From Serilophus lunatus (taxonomy: Eukaryota > Chordata > Aves > Passeriformes > Eurylaimidae), in the NCBI GenBank assembly GCA_013399895.1, contig VXBA01004389.1, positions 620,001 to 684,000 of the forward strand: a stretch of DNA of 64,000 bases, in the 5' to 3' direction. Position numbers and translations under genes: made by a program. Under the pieces are notes generated by a model, which had not been told where the DNA came from, ran no database searches, and saw nothing but the letters and a program-made list of their open reading frames with translations. Of this stretch, positions 1 to 10,932 are shown one piece after another (the first letter of the stretch is position 1; each line of letters starts with the position of its first letter).

Positions 1-200
1 TGCTTGACTACAAATAAATCTCGACAAAATCCCCTACTCTGGGATAATTTGGATAAAAGAAAGACTTAGTCCTATACCTCGTGTCCTTAGAGTTTCTTAA
101 GGGATAACTTAGTTCAGTCAGAAACTAATAGGAAAAGTCTAATCTTGGTGTAAGGATCGCACAATCTTCAAGGACTGCTGACTTTCTTCCCACCCTGTAA

Positions 201-222
201 TGATATAGTCTGAACTATATCA
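201..222. repeat. Perfect 9-bp inverted repeat with 4-nt loop
   Basis: The arms TGATATAGT (201-209) and ACTATATCA (214-222) are exact reverse complements around the loop CTGA. Pairing does not extend beyond the arms, so it is too short for a microRNA precursor. It could be a chance AT-rich palindrome or a dimeric protein-binding site. Confidence 0.6.
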
Positions 223-2189
223 GTGTTTATTTCATGTTCACACAGGTTGAGATATGTGCAGCTATCCATGCATCTTTGGCTCCAAGTAGCACAGAAAAAA
301 AAAAAAACAATTAATGGAATGGCTGGTGAATTTGGAAGAAAACCAGTGATTTAGGTTACACTGAAAAAAGCACTATTTCATTATTGAAAAATAGAATGGT
401 CAAGAATAAACATGTTTTCTACAAACTCAAAGTTAACACCTGATTTAGAAAGACTCCCAATTAATGAACATTTCTACTGACACTACTACAAGTTGAAGAC
501 ACAGCAGACAGCTGTCACCCTACACGCCTCAGCAGACAGAGCCATGGACACGCTGGCAGCCCACAGTCACAGCCCCTGCACAAACTGAGCTCTGTCTGCC
601 TCACTCAGGCACTACCCTCTGACCAAACAGTGCTTTTTTCTCAGAACACGTGGGGATTAAGTGTCACCAAAACTTCTGTCAAACTCTGACAGAATTAGCC
701 AGCAGCTTTAGAAGCTCTGGGAGTATAGCACACAGAGTGCAGTCATATGTGTCTTAGCTCCTTAGAAAACCATGTTAGAGATACTGTGGAAATTGAAGAG
801 TTTTAGAGATAACCAGGAAAATCCACTCCAAGAATACAAAGATGTCCTTCTTCAGAGCTCAAAAGGGAAAGGACAATAAACATGGCAAATATTACTTTTC
901 CATTCACAAAATATTCATATGTATAGCAAGGATAATAGAGAAGGAAAGAGAGGGGCTGCACAGCTGATAATTTGCAACAGAGAAGAAAAGCCTCCCTCTC
1001 CAAATAAAAGGGTCACTGGGGAAAAGCAGTTTCTTCTCTTAAACCTAGTGATGTGGCTCCTTTCACAGTGACAAGCCTGTTGCTACACATTACAATATAT
1101 TGTGTGAGATCAGCAGTGTGTATACTCAACTCTATTCCTTGAAAGGTACCAGGATCTTCCCTGGATCTTCCCAAACAAGTTGCTACAGTCTGGTGCAGCC
1201 ACCAGGATAGACAACAGTGCAACAGGTTTAATGCTTTCCCTCAGGACTGGATTGAGTGTAGACATAGGTACAGTGATATTAATGACAGAGAAAATCAGAG
1301 TTACAACCCCTTTGTGAGAGGTGGAGACTGTTCTGTAAATGGAACGTCACCAGCTGAAGGGTTTGAAGGGGAAGGAAGGACTTGAAGTAGGAAGATGATT
1401 CATCTTCTTTTAATGTCCTGTCAACTGGGTATGAGAGGCAATGATCATTAAGTCAGATTTTAATTATGTGGTGTATGGTAGCATCTGGATTTACACTCCT
1501 GAATTGAGAAAACAGAAGAAAACCCAGCATGTGTTAAGATTATGGTCCATGGAAGGAAGGGAGTTCATAGCATCTAATTAAAATAATGAAAAAAGATAAA
1601 ATTGATCCATTTAACTTTTGAAACATTCATAAACTACCAAATCCAGAGGGTCTATGTGCAAATAAATTACCACCAACAGTTATTAAAGCATAAGACAGCA
1701 ACAATTTTAAACTAGAAGGCATCTAAAATTATATTCTCACATAGTTGTTTTTTACAAAGTTAAAGAATCCAAATATGCAGTAGACAATGAAAAGTAAAGC
1801 AATCAACTCTGAAAAAGCATAAAGGACACAGAACCCTTCTTTCTGTGGAATTTTTCTACATGAATAACATTCTAAAAACCTTATAAAGGTACATCATTAG
1901 TCCAATTTCAGTGTTTTCTAGAATAAATTATTTGAAGGGTTATTTAGTACTTAAATTACTTTGTATTTCTCAAATACAAACTCCTCCTTCATTTAGTAGC
2001 ATTCTGATGTTTTTCTTTTATGAAAACATGTCCCTTAAAATTATTGGGAAAAGCACATGGACAGAGTAATTAATATGTTTTCTTATAGTCTTCCACAACT
2101 TTCCTCCAAACTTTAAAAATTATAAATTTGCTAATAGCGTGTCTTTCTCCAGAATTAAACCCAAATTAAAGAACTTCACATTCCTATTC

Positions 2190-2240
2190 GAAAGAAGAGA
2201 GAAGGAAAGAGGGCGAACAGGAGAGAGAAGGGGAGAAATG
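2190..2240 (+). repeat. GA-rich purine tract
   Basis: About 50 bases consist almost entirely of A and G, with only isolated cytosines, in GAGA/GGAA-like steps. It is low-complexity DNA and not a regular microsatellite. Confidence 0.5.
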
Positions 2241-2818
2241 ACAATACAGAAACAGTTTCTTGCTTATGGGAGCCGAATAGGCTTCCCAGGAACAGCAACT
2301 TCAGGAAAAACAAAGCTTACATAGCAATTTACCATAATGAAAATTCAAACTATCAAGAAACAGGTTTCAAAGGGTCATGAAAATTCATTAAAATTATTCA
2401 GATTTAACACTAACTTGTAATACTTTTACTGGCTTTTAAATAAAAAAAATCTCAAAGATTCACATTTTGAAGTCTGTGGACAATCAAAATACAGCATGAA
2501 CACAACAAAATATCATAAAACTCATGGCAACATCCTAAAAGTGGTTACTGTGAGTGCCAGCTGAGAAGACATCGCAAAAGCAATCTTTTTGATTCCTGAT
2601 GTTGTATCATCACCATTAGAGGATCTGTACAGAAAATGTTCATAGCCCTAATACTGCAGCAACTCACATCACGTCCCTGTTGGATCCTGTACATCTGATC
2701 TACCAGGCTGAGACATCCTCCAGGAAACAGAGCGTGCACACAGAGATGATACTGACTTAACACACACAGTTAATGTAATACTCTCTGTGGAAAATCTAAA
2801 TTCCTCATTACAACTCAC

Positions 2819-2958
2819 CTTGAACCAACTCTAGATTTCTGTCATCTGAACATTGGTAGATCGATATTTTGCTTCAGCCTTGCCACACACCAGGAAATGC
2901 AACTAACACAGCCTTACATGGAAACTGCACAAAATCAGAATAAGTCTTATAAAAAGAC
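2819..2958 (-). other. Candidate non-coding exon, 140 nt
   Basis: Read on the minus strand, a pyrimidine-rich acceptor (CCATTCTTTTTCAG, just above 2958) is followed 140 nt later by a strong donor, TTCAAG|GTGAGT (boundary 2819/2818). All three frames contain stops, so it would be a non-coding or UTR exon. No partner exon can be assigned. Splice-site pairs of this quality also arise by chance in long introns. Confidence 0.15.
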
Positions 2959-5491
2959 CTGAAAAAGAATGGACTTACAATTCCTGTTATTCTGGCTTGG
3001 AGTCACATCACAGGCTAGAGGAGTTTTGGTTCCTGCATATTACATGCTTTCATTCTTTTTCATTTTTTCCCCATATAGAAAATTATGTGAAGTCTGCTCA
3101 AAGAATTCAGCATAATTCCACCATTTTCCAATTAAAAGCAACCAAAAAAGAAGTCAAGAACCTTTAATTATGTGCACTGACAAAGATAAGCCAGCTCTGA
3201 TAAGTCTGCTTAAAATTTGTTAGCACTTAAAGCAAACAAATCACAGTGGTAATGGCAATCACTATAAAAATTTAATAATTCAGATGGTTTTTAATGGGAC
3301 AGTGGTCATTCCATGACTATGGAAAACTTAAAAGGATCAGACTTAAGTAATCCCGCCTTTATCTCTGTAAAGTTGAAAATAGCAATGGAGACTTAAATAT
3401 GTTATTCTAAGGTCTTTGGGAAATAAAAATATCAGGAAGTCAAGAACTCTATAAAAAACTTTAAATAGCACTTGGACTACAAGAACTTGCATTTCCTCCA
3501 AATTAGTATGAAATTTTTTCTAATAACTCTTCTTCCTTTGACTGCTAGAAGTTCAATGCAGTAACATATACAACACACTAGCAATTTTAGACAATCCTCA
3601 TTGGGCTTTCAAGTAGGCTCCATCAAAGAAAAGGACCATTTTTAAAATATTAAAGGTATTTTCCCTTAGTTTTAAATCATGAAATTCTTACATGTCTATT
3701 TGTCAGAACACCTAATTCTCTCCAAAGGAAAATTCCTGTGCACAGCCAGGATTTCAGAATGCTAAGAGCTGCCTGCAGCAAAATTACTCAACTAGTTAAT
3801 GAAAAAAATACATAATCAAAAGAATCAAGAGAAAAGAACTTGTGTTGCAAATGTTTTGAGTTGGTTCTCAAAAACAAATGAGAAAAACCCAATACACATG
3901 AGCATAAAGCAAGATTCTTTAAATGTTCCCTTTGCCTTCGTGGAAAATCAGAGATATTCATCCTGCTATGACTTCTGCAATTTGACTGGCACAATAAAAT
4001 GATTTTTCAACTGAAAACAGCTTTCTGTTTTACAAAATGGAAAGTTGCCTCATCAAAATGGGGAGGGAGAACTGAAGGTCAGAACAATGAGTCATCTTCC
4101 TGAGGCAGAGTCACATCAGAGAGACCTTGAGAGAGTCAAGTACTTACTGATGGGCATTTGAAAGAGGGAAAAAAAAAAAGAAAAATCACATAAATGAAAA
4201 TTGGCTGAAAATAAGCACCAATTGTCAATCTGTCTTTGGAGCTATTGTGCCTTCTACAGTGTATCACTAAGATGGGTGATTATAGCAAATTATGGTAAAA
4301 GACAATCTTTTAGGGAAGTTTTGAGAGAGACACTGATTGGTTAGCAAATGTACGAAAGATGAGGCAAATGAATAGCAATAGAGAGAGGGAATACATAAAA
4401 AAAGAATAAACTGAAATCAGCAAAGAAGCTGATAAAAATACCTTTTTTTTTAAACATCAGTGCTAAATGAATGAAATACAAAAAAATGAAAGAAGGATGT
4501 AAGACGTCTTCTTAGCCATGGCACATATTTTTTGTTTTCTAATTACAGGTAATAAACCACTAATCCTTTTCTCTCTCCTCATTTGGCCTCTGCAAACCAT
4601 AGTGCTCCCAGTCAAATCAATGGAAAGAGTCACAGTGACTGCAGGGAAAGTCCTGAGAAGGGTGTCATTTTTTCAAATCCTTTCTGTCTGGGAATTATTA
4701 TCTGTGCTCAGAGTGCAGAGGCACCAAAGAGTAACTGAAGGATAAGCAACTCTCACAAAGCCAGATCAGAGCATCCATATGGTGCAGCACATTTGGACAC
4801 ATGTAGCTCTGCCTTGGGCCTGGTTCCTACAGCCTTTCAGCTTCCTTTGCATATTGTTAAACAGCAAGACTGAATAGAGGTTTTAGATGCTCCAGCTCAG
4901 TCAAGAGACAAAAATCAGGTCTTACAATACCAATATATGGCACAGTCTAAAGGCTGAAACTTTTCTGAATTCACTCAGTAATGAATGTGGAAGGGAGATG
5001 TTCCTCTGTATTTTGAACACAGAATACTTTTGTTGCTATTAAAAATATTTACTGTTTCAAAGTAGGGTGAAGAGTCGGAAATACATTCCCAAATGTTGTA
5101 GTATCTTGGCTTAACTTCAATAGTGTATATATTTCCTTATGACTTAAAACCTGTTTTGAGTTTTTTAAGTGATGAAAGCACAGTGAGAGGCAACTCCTCT
5201 GATAAACATTTAAATGTACATTTCAAATAACTTGTGTTCAGAATCTCTCTCTTTTTCAAAAGCAGTTTCTCCTCAGCCATAATTGATTCTTCTGCTCAAC
5301 CTATGTTTCAGTCATAGTGAACTCTATTATTTTATTTAGTTTCAAAGAGAACATTAACTACAAGAGATCAAGAAACTTTTGTATAGTAAACAAGCTAAAG
5401 TTTAACACAAGAGGACAAATTACACCTAAAGCACTGGACACATGCCAGAGAACAACCATTTGCACAGCAGACTGACATCACTTTGTAAAAG

Positions 5492-5526
5492 CATCACAGA
5501 AAGTGAAATCATTCACTTTCCTGATG
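5492..5526. promoter_or_regulatory. Hairpin carrying palindromic IRF/PRDM1-like motif
   Basis: GAAAGTGAA (5499-5507) and TTCACTTTC (5512-5520) are exact reverse complements around the loop ATCA. A further 5-bp arm, CATCA (5492-5496) with TGATG (5522-5526), extends the stem through a small internal loop, giving 14 paired bases. GAAAGTGAAA fits the GAAANNGAAA core bound by interferon regulatory factors and resembles the PRDM1/BLIMP1 site, here present on both strands. Binding is inference. The structure is shorter than a typical pre-miRNA. Confidence 0.3.
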
Positions 5527-6841
5527 AACCTTCAAATGAAAACAGCGTGAAAGTAAATAATTGTTCTTACAGTTCTAATACTTTGATCTCATTCCACCAC
5601 AGATGTGGCATTGATAACATTGTAACATTATTCCTCTATCCTTCCAAAATGCAATTTTTGGAGTTATGTGACATTCATTCATCATGCCCTTTGCAGTTAG
5701 TATGGTATTAAGACCATAAGCGTACTATCTCCAGATCATAATGACAACTAGTGACAATTATTTCTTCTTCCACTTTGATATCACATTTTTCATAGTACGA
5801 ATTAATTCCTTGTTATCTGAAAACATATATAGTTACATTACTTTAGGAAATACGTTATGCTACGCTACTTTGACTTTTCAGTATTCTGGTACACATTGCT
5901 CCTTCTAAGCTCCTCTCTTTATAAAATTCCTGGATAAACCTACTTCCCTTTAGATACCAATTATGAATATGAAGGCTGAGTAACAGCCCTGTAAAACAAA
6001 GAAAAGGCAGATAGTTGATGTCAAAATGAGAGTGGAGCATATTCTGAATGTCTGCCCAGACTACACATTCCCAATGGGATAATAAAGCAGTTAGAAAAGA
6101 GAGCAGCAGAATGGCTACTCTATCAAATTACAGTATGTAGAAAAGGTCAAAGCAGTAGAGCACAATGATATAATTCACAGATTATACAAGACATTAAAAT
6201 TCTGATATGACATTCTTTGGGAAAATAAGATTCTAACAAGGACAGAAAATGGCAGGACATTATTCCATTCCCATGACAACATATGTACTCAAACTTGAAA
6301 GCGTACAAACGCAACCTTTGTTAAGTCCTTGCTAAAACTAGTTACATGGCTTAATTTTGGATACTGCGTATTGAATTGCTATCAACAAGTTCAGATTATA
6401 TTTAATGGAACTGTGTGAGGGGGAAGAAGTTGAATGACATGAGTTATATTTCTAAGGATACACACAAGTTTATAATTTATTACATATACCTTGTGCAAGC
6501 CTGAACAAGAGAGAGATGAGTTTAAAGTAATGGCAATTGAATTATTATTGGTTTTATCCCTATAGGAACTAAATTTATTAGTCAAGACTAAGGAATCATC
6601 CTATTTGCTACAACAAAAGTAAAGGAAGACATGGTCACCTTCATCATAAGAGTTTATGGATCTAATGTTAAACATGCAAGAACAAGAGTGTAACATCTGT
6701 AAAGGCAGTGTAAATTCAAGGTCCCAACAGCTAATGAGGAACATGATCAAAACTAGAGAGAAATCAGAAGGAAGATTCCCCCTGCTAGAATGGGCATCGT
6801 ATCAAACCTTTGATCACTCCAATTATTTCTCTATCGTTTAT

Positions 6842-6851
6842 GGGGGGGGGG
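6842..6851 (+). repeat. G10 homopolymer
   Basis: Ten consecutive G residues lie in an otherwise AT-rich context. With no neighbouring G-runs it does not make an obvious four-run quadruplex. It is a likely length-polymorphic and sequencing-error-prone site. Confidence 0.8.
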
Positions 6852-6917
6852 TTGTCATTCAATAAATGAATAATACCAACAAGACCAAAGTGAAGCTCAC
6901 CTTAGCATTCACCATTC

Positions 6918-6931
6918 CACACAATTGTGTG
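6918..6931. repeat. 14-bp perfect palindrome
   Basis: CACACAATTGTGTG equals its own reverse complement. The central CAATTG is an E-box-shaped hexamer (CANNTG). It lies just above a GTGAGC donor-like signal on the minus strand, at about 6893-6901. Function unknown. Confidence 0.5.
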
Positions 6932-7422
6932 TCACAACACGAAAATATTTTGCAAAACAATTAGAGGAGAAAAATACAGTGGCTGCAGTACATTGTGGAA
7001 CATAAATCTGCAGGAGCAGTACATATTGCAAGTCCACTTTGACTGAGGCACATGTGGAAAATTTTTTGAATAAGATCCTTTATTTAAAATTTAGAACTGA
7101 AGGAAACCATAAGATTCAATAGTAAATTCACCTAAAACTAGTTTGATTTTTAATACAGTTGAATTCTCAGAATAGTTACCTAGGGGATACTTAAAGTCCA
7201 TCTTTTCATTAACATTAAACCATGTACCTTCATCTTTGACACAGCAGCAGCGTTAAAACTGGTTATAAAATTTTAAGTCAGAAAGGACATAAGCTACAAA
7301 GACATTCCTCTTTCCCATCAGCATGACAATCTTAATACAAATGTAGATTTTATATTCCATTATCTTTGGTGATTAAAGGTCAGTTTGTACACTCGCCAAG
7401 TGGTTTGAGTTCATGCCCTTAC

Positions 7423-7437
7423 CTCGTGAAAATTTCC
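7423..7437 (-). other. Candidate 15-nt microexon
   Basis: On the minus strand an acceptor with a pyrimidine-rich tract (GACTTTTTCTTCCATAG) and a plausible branch-point CTGAC lies directly before 15 nt, GGAAATTTTCACGAG. A GTAAGG donor follows. The length is a multiple of three and the frame is open (Gly-Asn-Phe-His-Glu). Microexons of 3-27 nt are known, mainly in neuronal genes, but two strong sites this close can occur by chance and no flanking exon is recognised. Confidence 0.12.
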
Positions 7438-8033
7438 CTATGGAAGAAAAAGTCAGGAATAGAACCATAAAGAATATTATGTTTGATGATGTAAAACGCT
7501 AGCTTTATAATTTCTTTCCTGTCTGTAGAGTCACATCAGGTGAAACAGTTATCCATGCTGTTTTGCAGCCAAATCTCAGAATCAAGATTTCATGTTCCAG
7601 ACTTTCCACTCAGCCCAAGACTGAGACTGATTTGCCCTTACTTCTTGTCATCCTCTTTTCTACTTCAGAGCCAAATGAATCTGCACCATAGCTCAAATGT
7701 TTAGGCTGACAGCTTTAGAAACATACTTTCCTAAACAATGAACTGTGACTTGGTCTTCAGAAAGGATATACTATTGTAATATCATTTAATTGTCTTTTCA
7801 GGCTAAATATTTTAAGAAATTTTCAGGTTTTTACTATTTTTGAACATTTAAAACCTTCTTGCTTATATGCAAGACTACGAAGCCTTATAAAAAGTTCAAA
7901 TCCGTTAATTCTGCTCTTCCAGCATTCATCCCTAATCGCATCAACAGTGTCAACTGCAGAGCATACTCCAGTAACTCAAGTCAGAGTACCAAATGAGTTA
8001 GAGAATGATCTAATGTAACAACTGTTTAAATAT

Positions 8034-8130
8034 AAAATCACAGGATAATTTACATGGTAGGGGACCTCTGGAAGTCATCTAATCCAACCTCTTGCTCAAA
8101 GCAGGAATAACTTCAAAGGTAGATGTGCTT
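8034..8130 (-). mobile_element. CR1 LINE fragment, 3' end
   Basis: The stretch reads like the reverse complement of the avian CR1 3' region. It has an 'ACCTCTGGAAGTCATCTAA' core, then 'TCCAACCTCTTGCTCAAAGC', then 'AACTTCAAAGGTAGAT'. These are the conserved blocks, in the conserved order, of CR1 3' ends. The element is old and 5'-truncated, as most CR1 copies are, and keeps no coding sequence. Outer limits are approximate because the ends fade into unique sequence. Confidence 0.85.
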
Positions 8131-9476
8131 GCTGAGAACTGGAATGAAATATGCATAGGTAGTACCCAGGAACTCACATCTTCAGGCAAATGTTAGGCTA
8201 CTATGTTAAGATCTCTGGCCCTATGGATCTTTCATTTTTTTCCAAATGGCACGTCAAACCCAAAAGCTACCTTTGCTTGTTAAAATTGCTGGTCAGAGTC
8301 TGTTTCCTGCTCAGCATAACAGAGGATGGAGCTTGATTAGCATGAATAGCGCAATTACATTATGTATTATTAAGATTACTGATAAAGCAATGCTGTAACA
8401 GCTCTCATCTTCAGAAATCCCAGTCTAAAAACAGATCAGCCCATGAAATATAAAAGCTGACAGATATGTCAAATAATACATGTACATTCATGTAAACAGC
8501 AGTAAAAATACTGCCTGAAAAAAGTCAGAGTATTTACTTCAAAGCAGCTACCAATCACCAGGTGATCCCATCAATAAACTCAGAAGCAAGCATGGTTTGC
8601 TGATGTATTTTTTCACATCCTCCCAAGAAAATAATAATGCTGGTTAAAATCTGACAATTACAAAGCAATGTCCTGCAGAACACGGATTTTGCAGTATATT
8701 AACACGGGGGAAAAACATCCTTATTGATGTACTTATATTCAACACACATTGAAATGAATTAAGAAGTTTGCAACAGGTGTTTTAAGTTTTTTATTTCTGA
8801 AGCTCCTTAAGGAGTCTTGTTCCAGCCCTCAAAAGGTATGAAAACTCTGCCCGCTCAGACCTCTGCTTGCAGGGTTCTGACACAACTACTCTTCTCAGTA
8901 TTGAAGTGCCTCTCAAACCATGTGCAGAGATGAGCCAGCTTTGTAAGCTTGTTATTAAATGTGCCTGATAAATTAATAAACCTCCTTACTGGCTAAATCT
9001 CATAGTAAGATCTACATTGAACATGCAGTCAACTGTTTTCCTGTTATTTATAATGAACAGAACCAAAGCTTTTTTCAACCCTGCCATTATTATTATTTAC
9101 ATTTTGAAGGCAGCACTATATTGGAAAAAAATAATTGTCACCAGATGCATTATTTTCTTTCTGGCAAATTACAGCTATGGTGGAAAAATACACAAGGCTA
9201 TTTGAAGACAAAGGTGTTCTGCCATGGTGATAATGACTTGAAATTGCAAAATATAACACAAGCTTTAGTTTGTCTCTGTGATACACAGTGCAACGTTCTT
9301 TAGAGAAGTAAACTGTTCTTGTTGCCAAATGTTTCAGATTGGATTCTCTTTACTGTCTTTTCCCATTCCATTTTAAATACTTGATATGTGTGTCCTCAGA
9401 GAATGATCTCTCTGTTTTCAGTGCCTTTGATTCAAAGATATTGTCATCTTCTTCACTTAGGAAGCACTGAAAACAT

Positions 9477-9536
9477 AGTTTATTACTGGGAAATCTGTGA
9501 GCTGACAGTTTATTACTGGGAAATCTGTGAGCGGAC
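9477..9536 (+). repeat. 30-bp tandem duplication, 2 copies
   Basis: Two head-to-tail 30-nt units (9477-9506 and 9507-9536) begin AGTTTATTACTGGG and differ at one base (GCTGAC versus GCGGAC). The near identity suggests a recent duplication by slippage or unequal exchange. It is a likely copy-number polymorphism. Confidence 0.95.
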
Positions 9537-10015
9537 ATGTGTTATATTTCCTAGTCAATATGCCAGGAAAAAGGCAGCACAGAGCATTTAGGATCTTTTA
9601 CCACTAAAAGAAGAGAGAATGACCTTGCAAAATAGGAGAGAAATACATTTCCAGCGTCGACTAAACCAAAGCAGGGGAAGCATGTGGTAGCATCATAATT
9701 TCTTTTCTACAACTACTATTGATGTGTGCACTGCTGCAGAAAACTGTAGAAAAACCAGAAAGGCTGGAATTAAAGAGTAAAAACACAAAAACATGAGGGC
9801 AAATAATTACACATACACTGTAATATTTAAAGTTATATCACAAAAGTGCCATGGATAATGCTATACCATTTATATACCGTGATTTTGTGTTCTTTTGTTG
9901 TTTTCTAAGTGACCAGAACACAGAAAAAAATGTTAGGTCTTAGTCCGACACATTACAGCAAAACCACTCTGTAATGTTTCGTGCAGTTATACTAATCTTG
10001 CCATGTGCAAAGTCT

Positions 10016-10054
10016 AATTTTGGGTGCCTGATAGATCCAAATTTTGGGTGCCTG
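10016..10054 (+). repeat. 15-bp direct repeat, period 24
   Basis: AATTTTGGGTGCCTG occurs exactly at 10016-10030 and 10040-10054, with a 9-nt spacer. It is a short local duplication with no known function. Confidence 0.9.
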
Positions 10055-10911
10055 TAACATCTAAAGTTATTGATGTTTCACAAAAGCTCATGAAGGTTTA
10101 TTAACTCCTCATTCTAATGTATTTAAGATAGACCAGTTCCTTGCCACTGATATCCACCCATTTATGAGACAAAACCACAGTTTCATAAGGCTACAATGAT
10201 ACTGTGACATGCTTGGAACCATTGGCACAGCACTGTTGTATCAAATAAACTGAGTCTTCTGAGAAGTAAAAGACACATAGTACTGACTAAGTATTAAAAG
10301 ACCCAGCTGGATATTCTTACTTTTCCATTCCTGACACAAAGGATCCTTCACATTTATGCCCATCAGGTGACAGAGACTACAGGATTCAAGCTCAGACCAG
10401 CAGGAAACGTGGCCTGTGCTCACATAGCATCTGGCACGAGAGTTTCCATGTAACAGGTTGTATGCATAGGTACACAAGAGACACAGAGCACACGTTCTGA
10501 GACAGATACATCTCACTCTAGCTGACACGTTATGAACAGCAGTAAAGGCTACAAGATGGAATCAACACTACAACAGTGGCTGATATTGTCATGGGAACTG
10601 AGGTTGGGTACAGGCTGAGGGACAGTCTCCTACAGTTGAACTGCAACAACCCAGACAACACAGACACTATACGTTCTTTGGAAACCTCTTCCTCAACATG
10701 CCCAGTGGGACCATCAGGCTATTCACACTGTGGAAAAGCAAGTGAGAGGTAGCAGCTCCTTGAGATACAAACATAAGACCGAAGATTTACAGAGACAACA
10801 ACAGCATACCAACCTCAAAACTAGTATTAGAAACTGCCTCTCAAAGAAACAAGTTTCAGATTGAGACTAATTTAGAGTGAAAGAAACCTAATCAGCCACC
10901 TTTTAGGGGAG

Positions 10912-10932
10912 AAAAAAAAAAAAAAAAAAAAA
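10912..10932 (+). repeat. A21 homopolymer
   Basis: A run of 21 adenines lies in the window. No polyadenylation signal or recognisable retrocopied gene precedes it, so I do not call it a processed-pseudogene tail. Confidence 0.9.

Larger units (their letters stand above)
1..8033. other. Gene-free AT-rich stretch, first 8 kb
   Basis: No recognisable gene or interspersed repeat is seen on either strand. Open frames here stay under about 90 codons and match no family I know. The stretch holds an A13 run at 295-307, a purine-rich tract at about 2190-2240, a G10 run at 6842-6851, a perfect 14-bp palindrome at 6918-6931, and two hairpins and two possible minus-strand exons listed separately. It reads as intergenic or intronic DNA. 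Confidence 0.6.

Noticed and set aside
10912..10932. Poly-A run as the tail of a processed pseudogene
   Set aside because: No AATAAA, no coding similarity upstream and no target-site duplication were seen. The same holds for the runs at 23881 and 46918.
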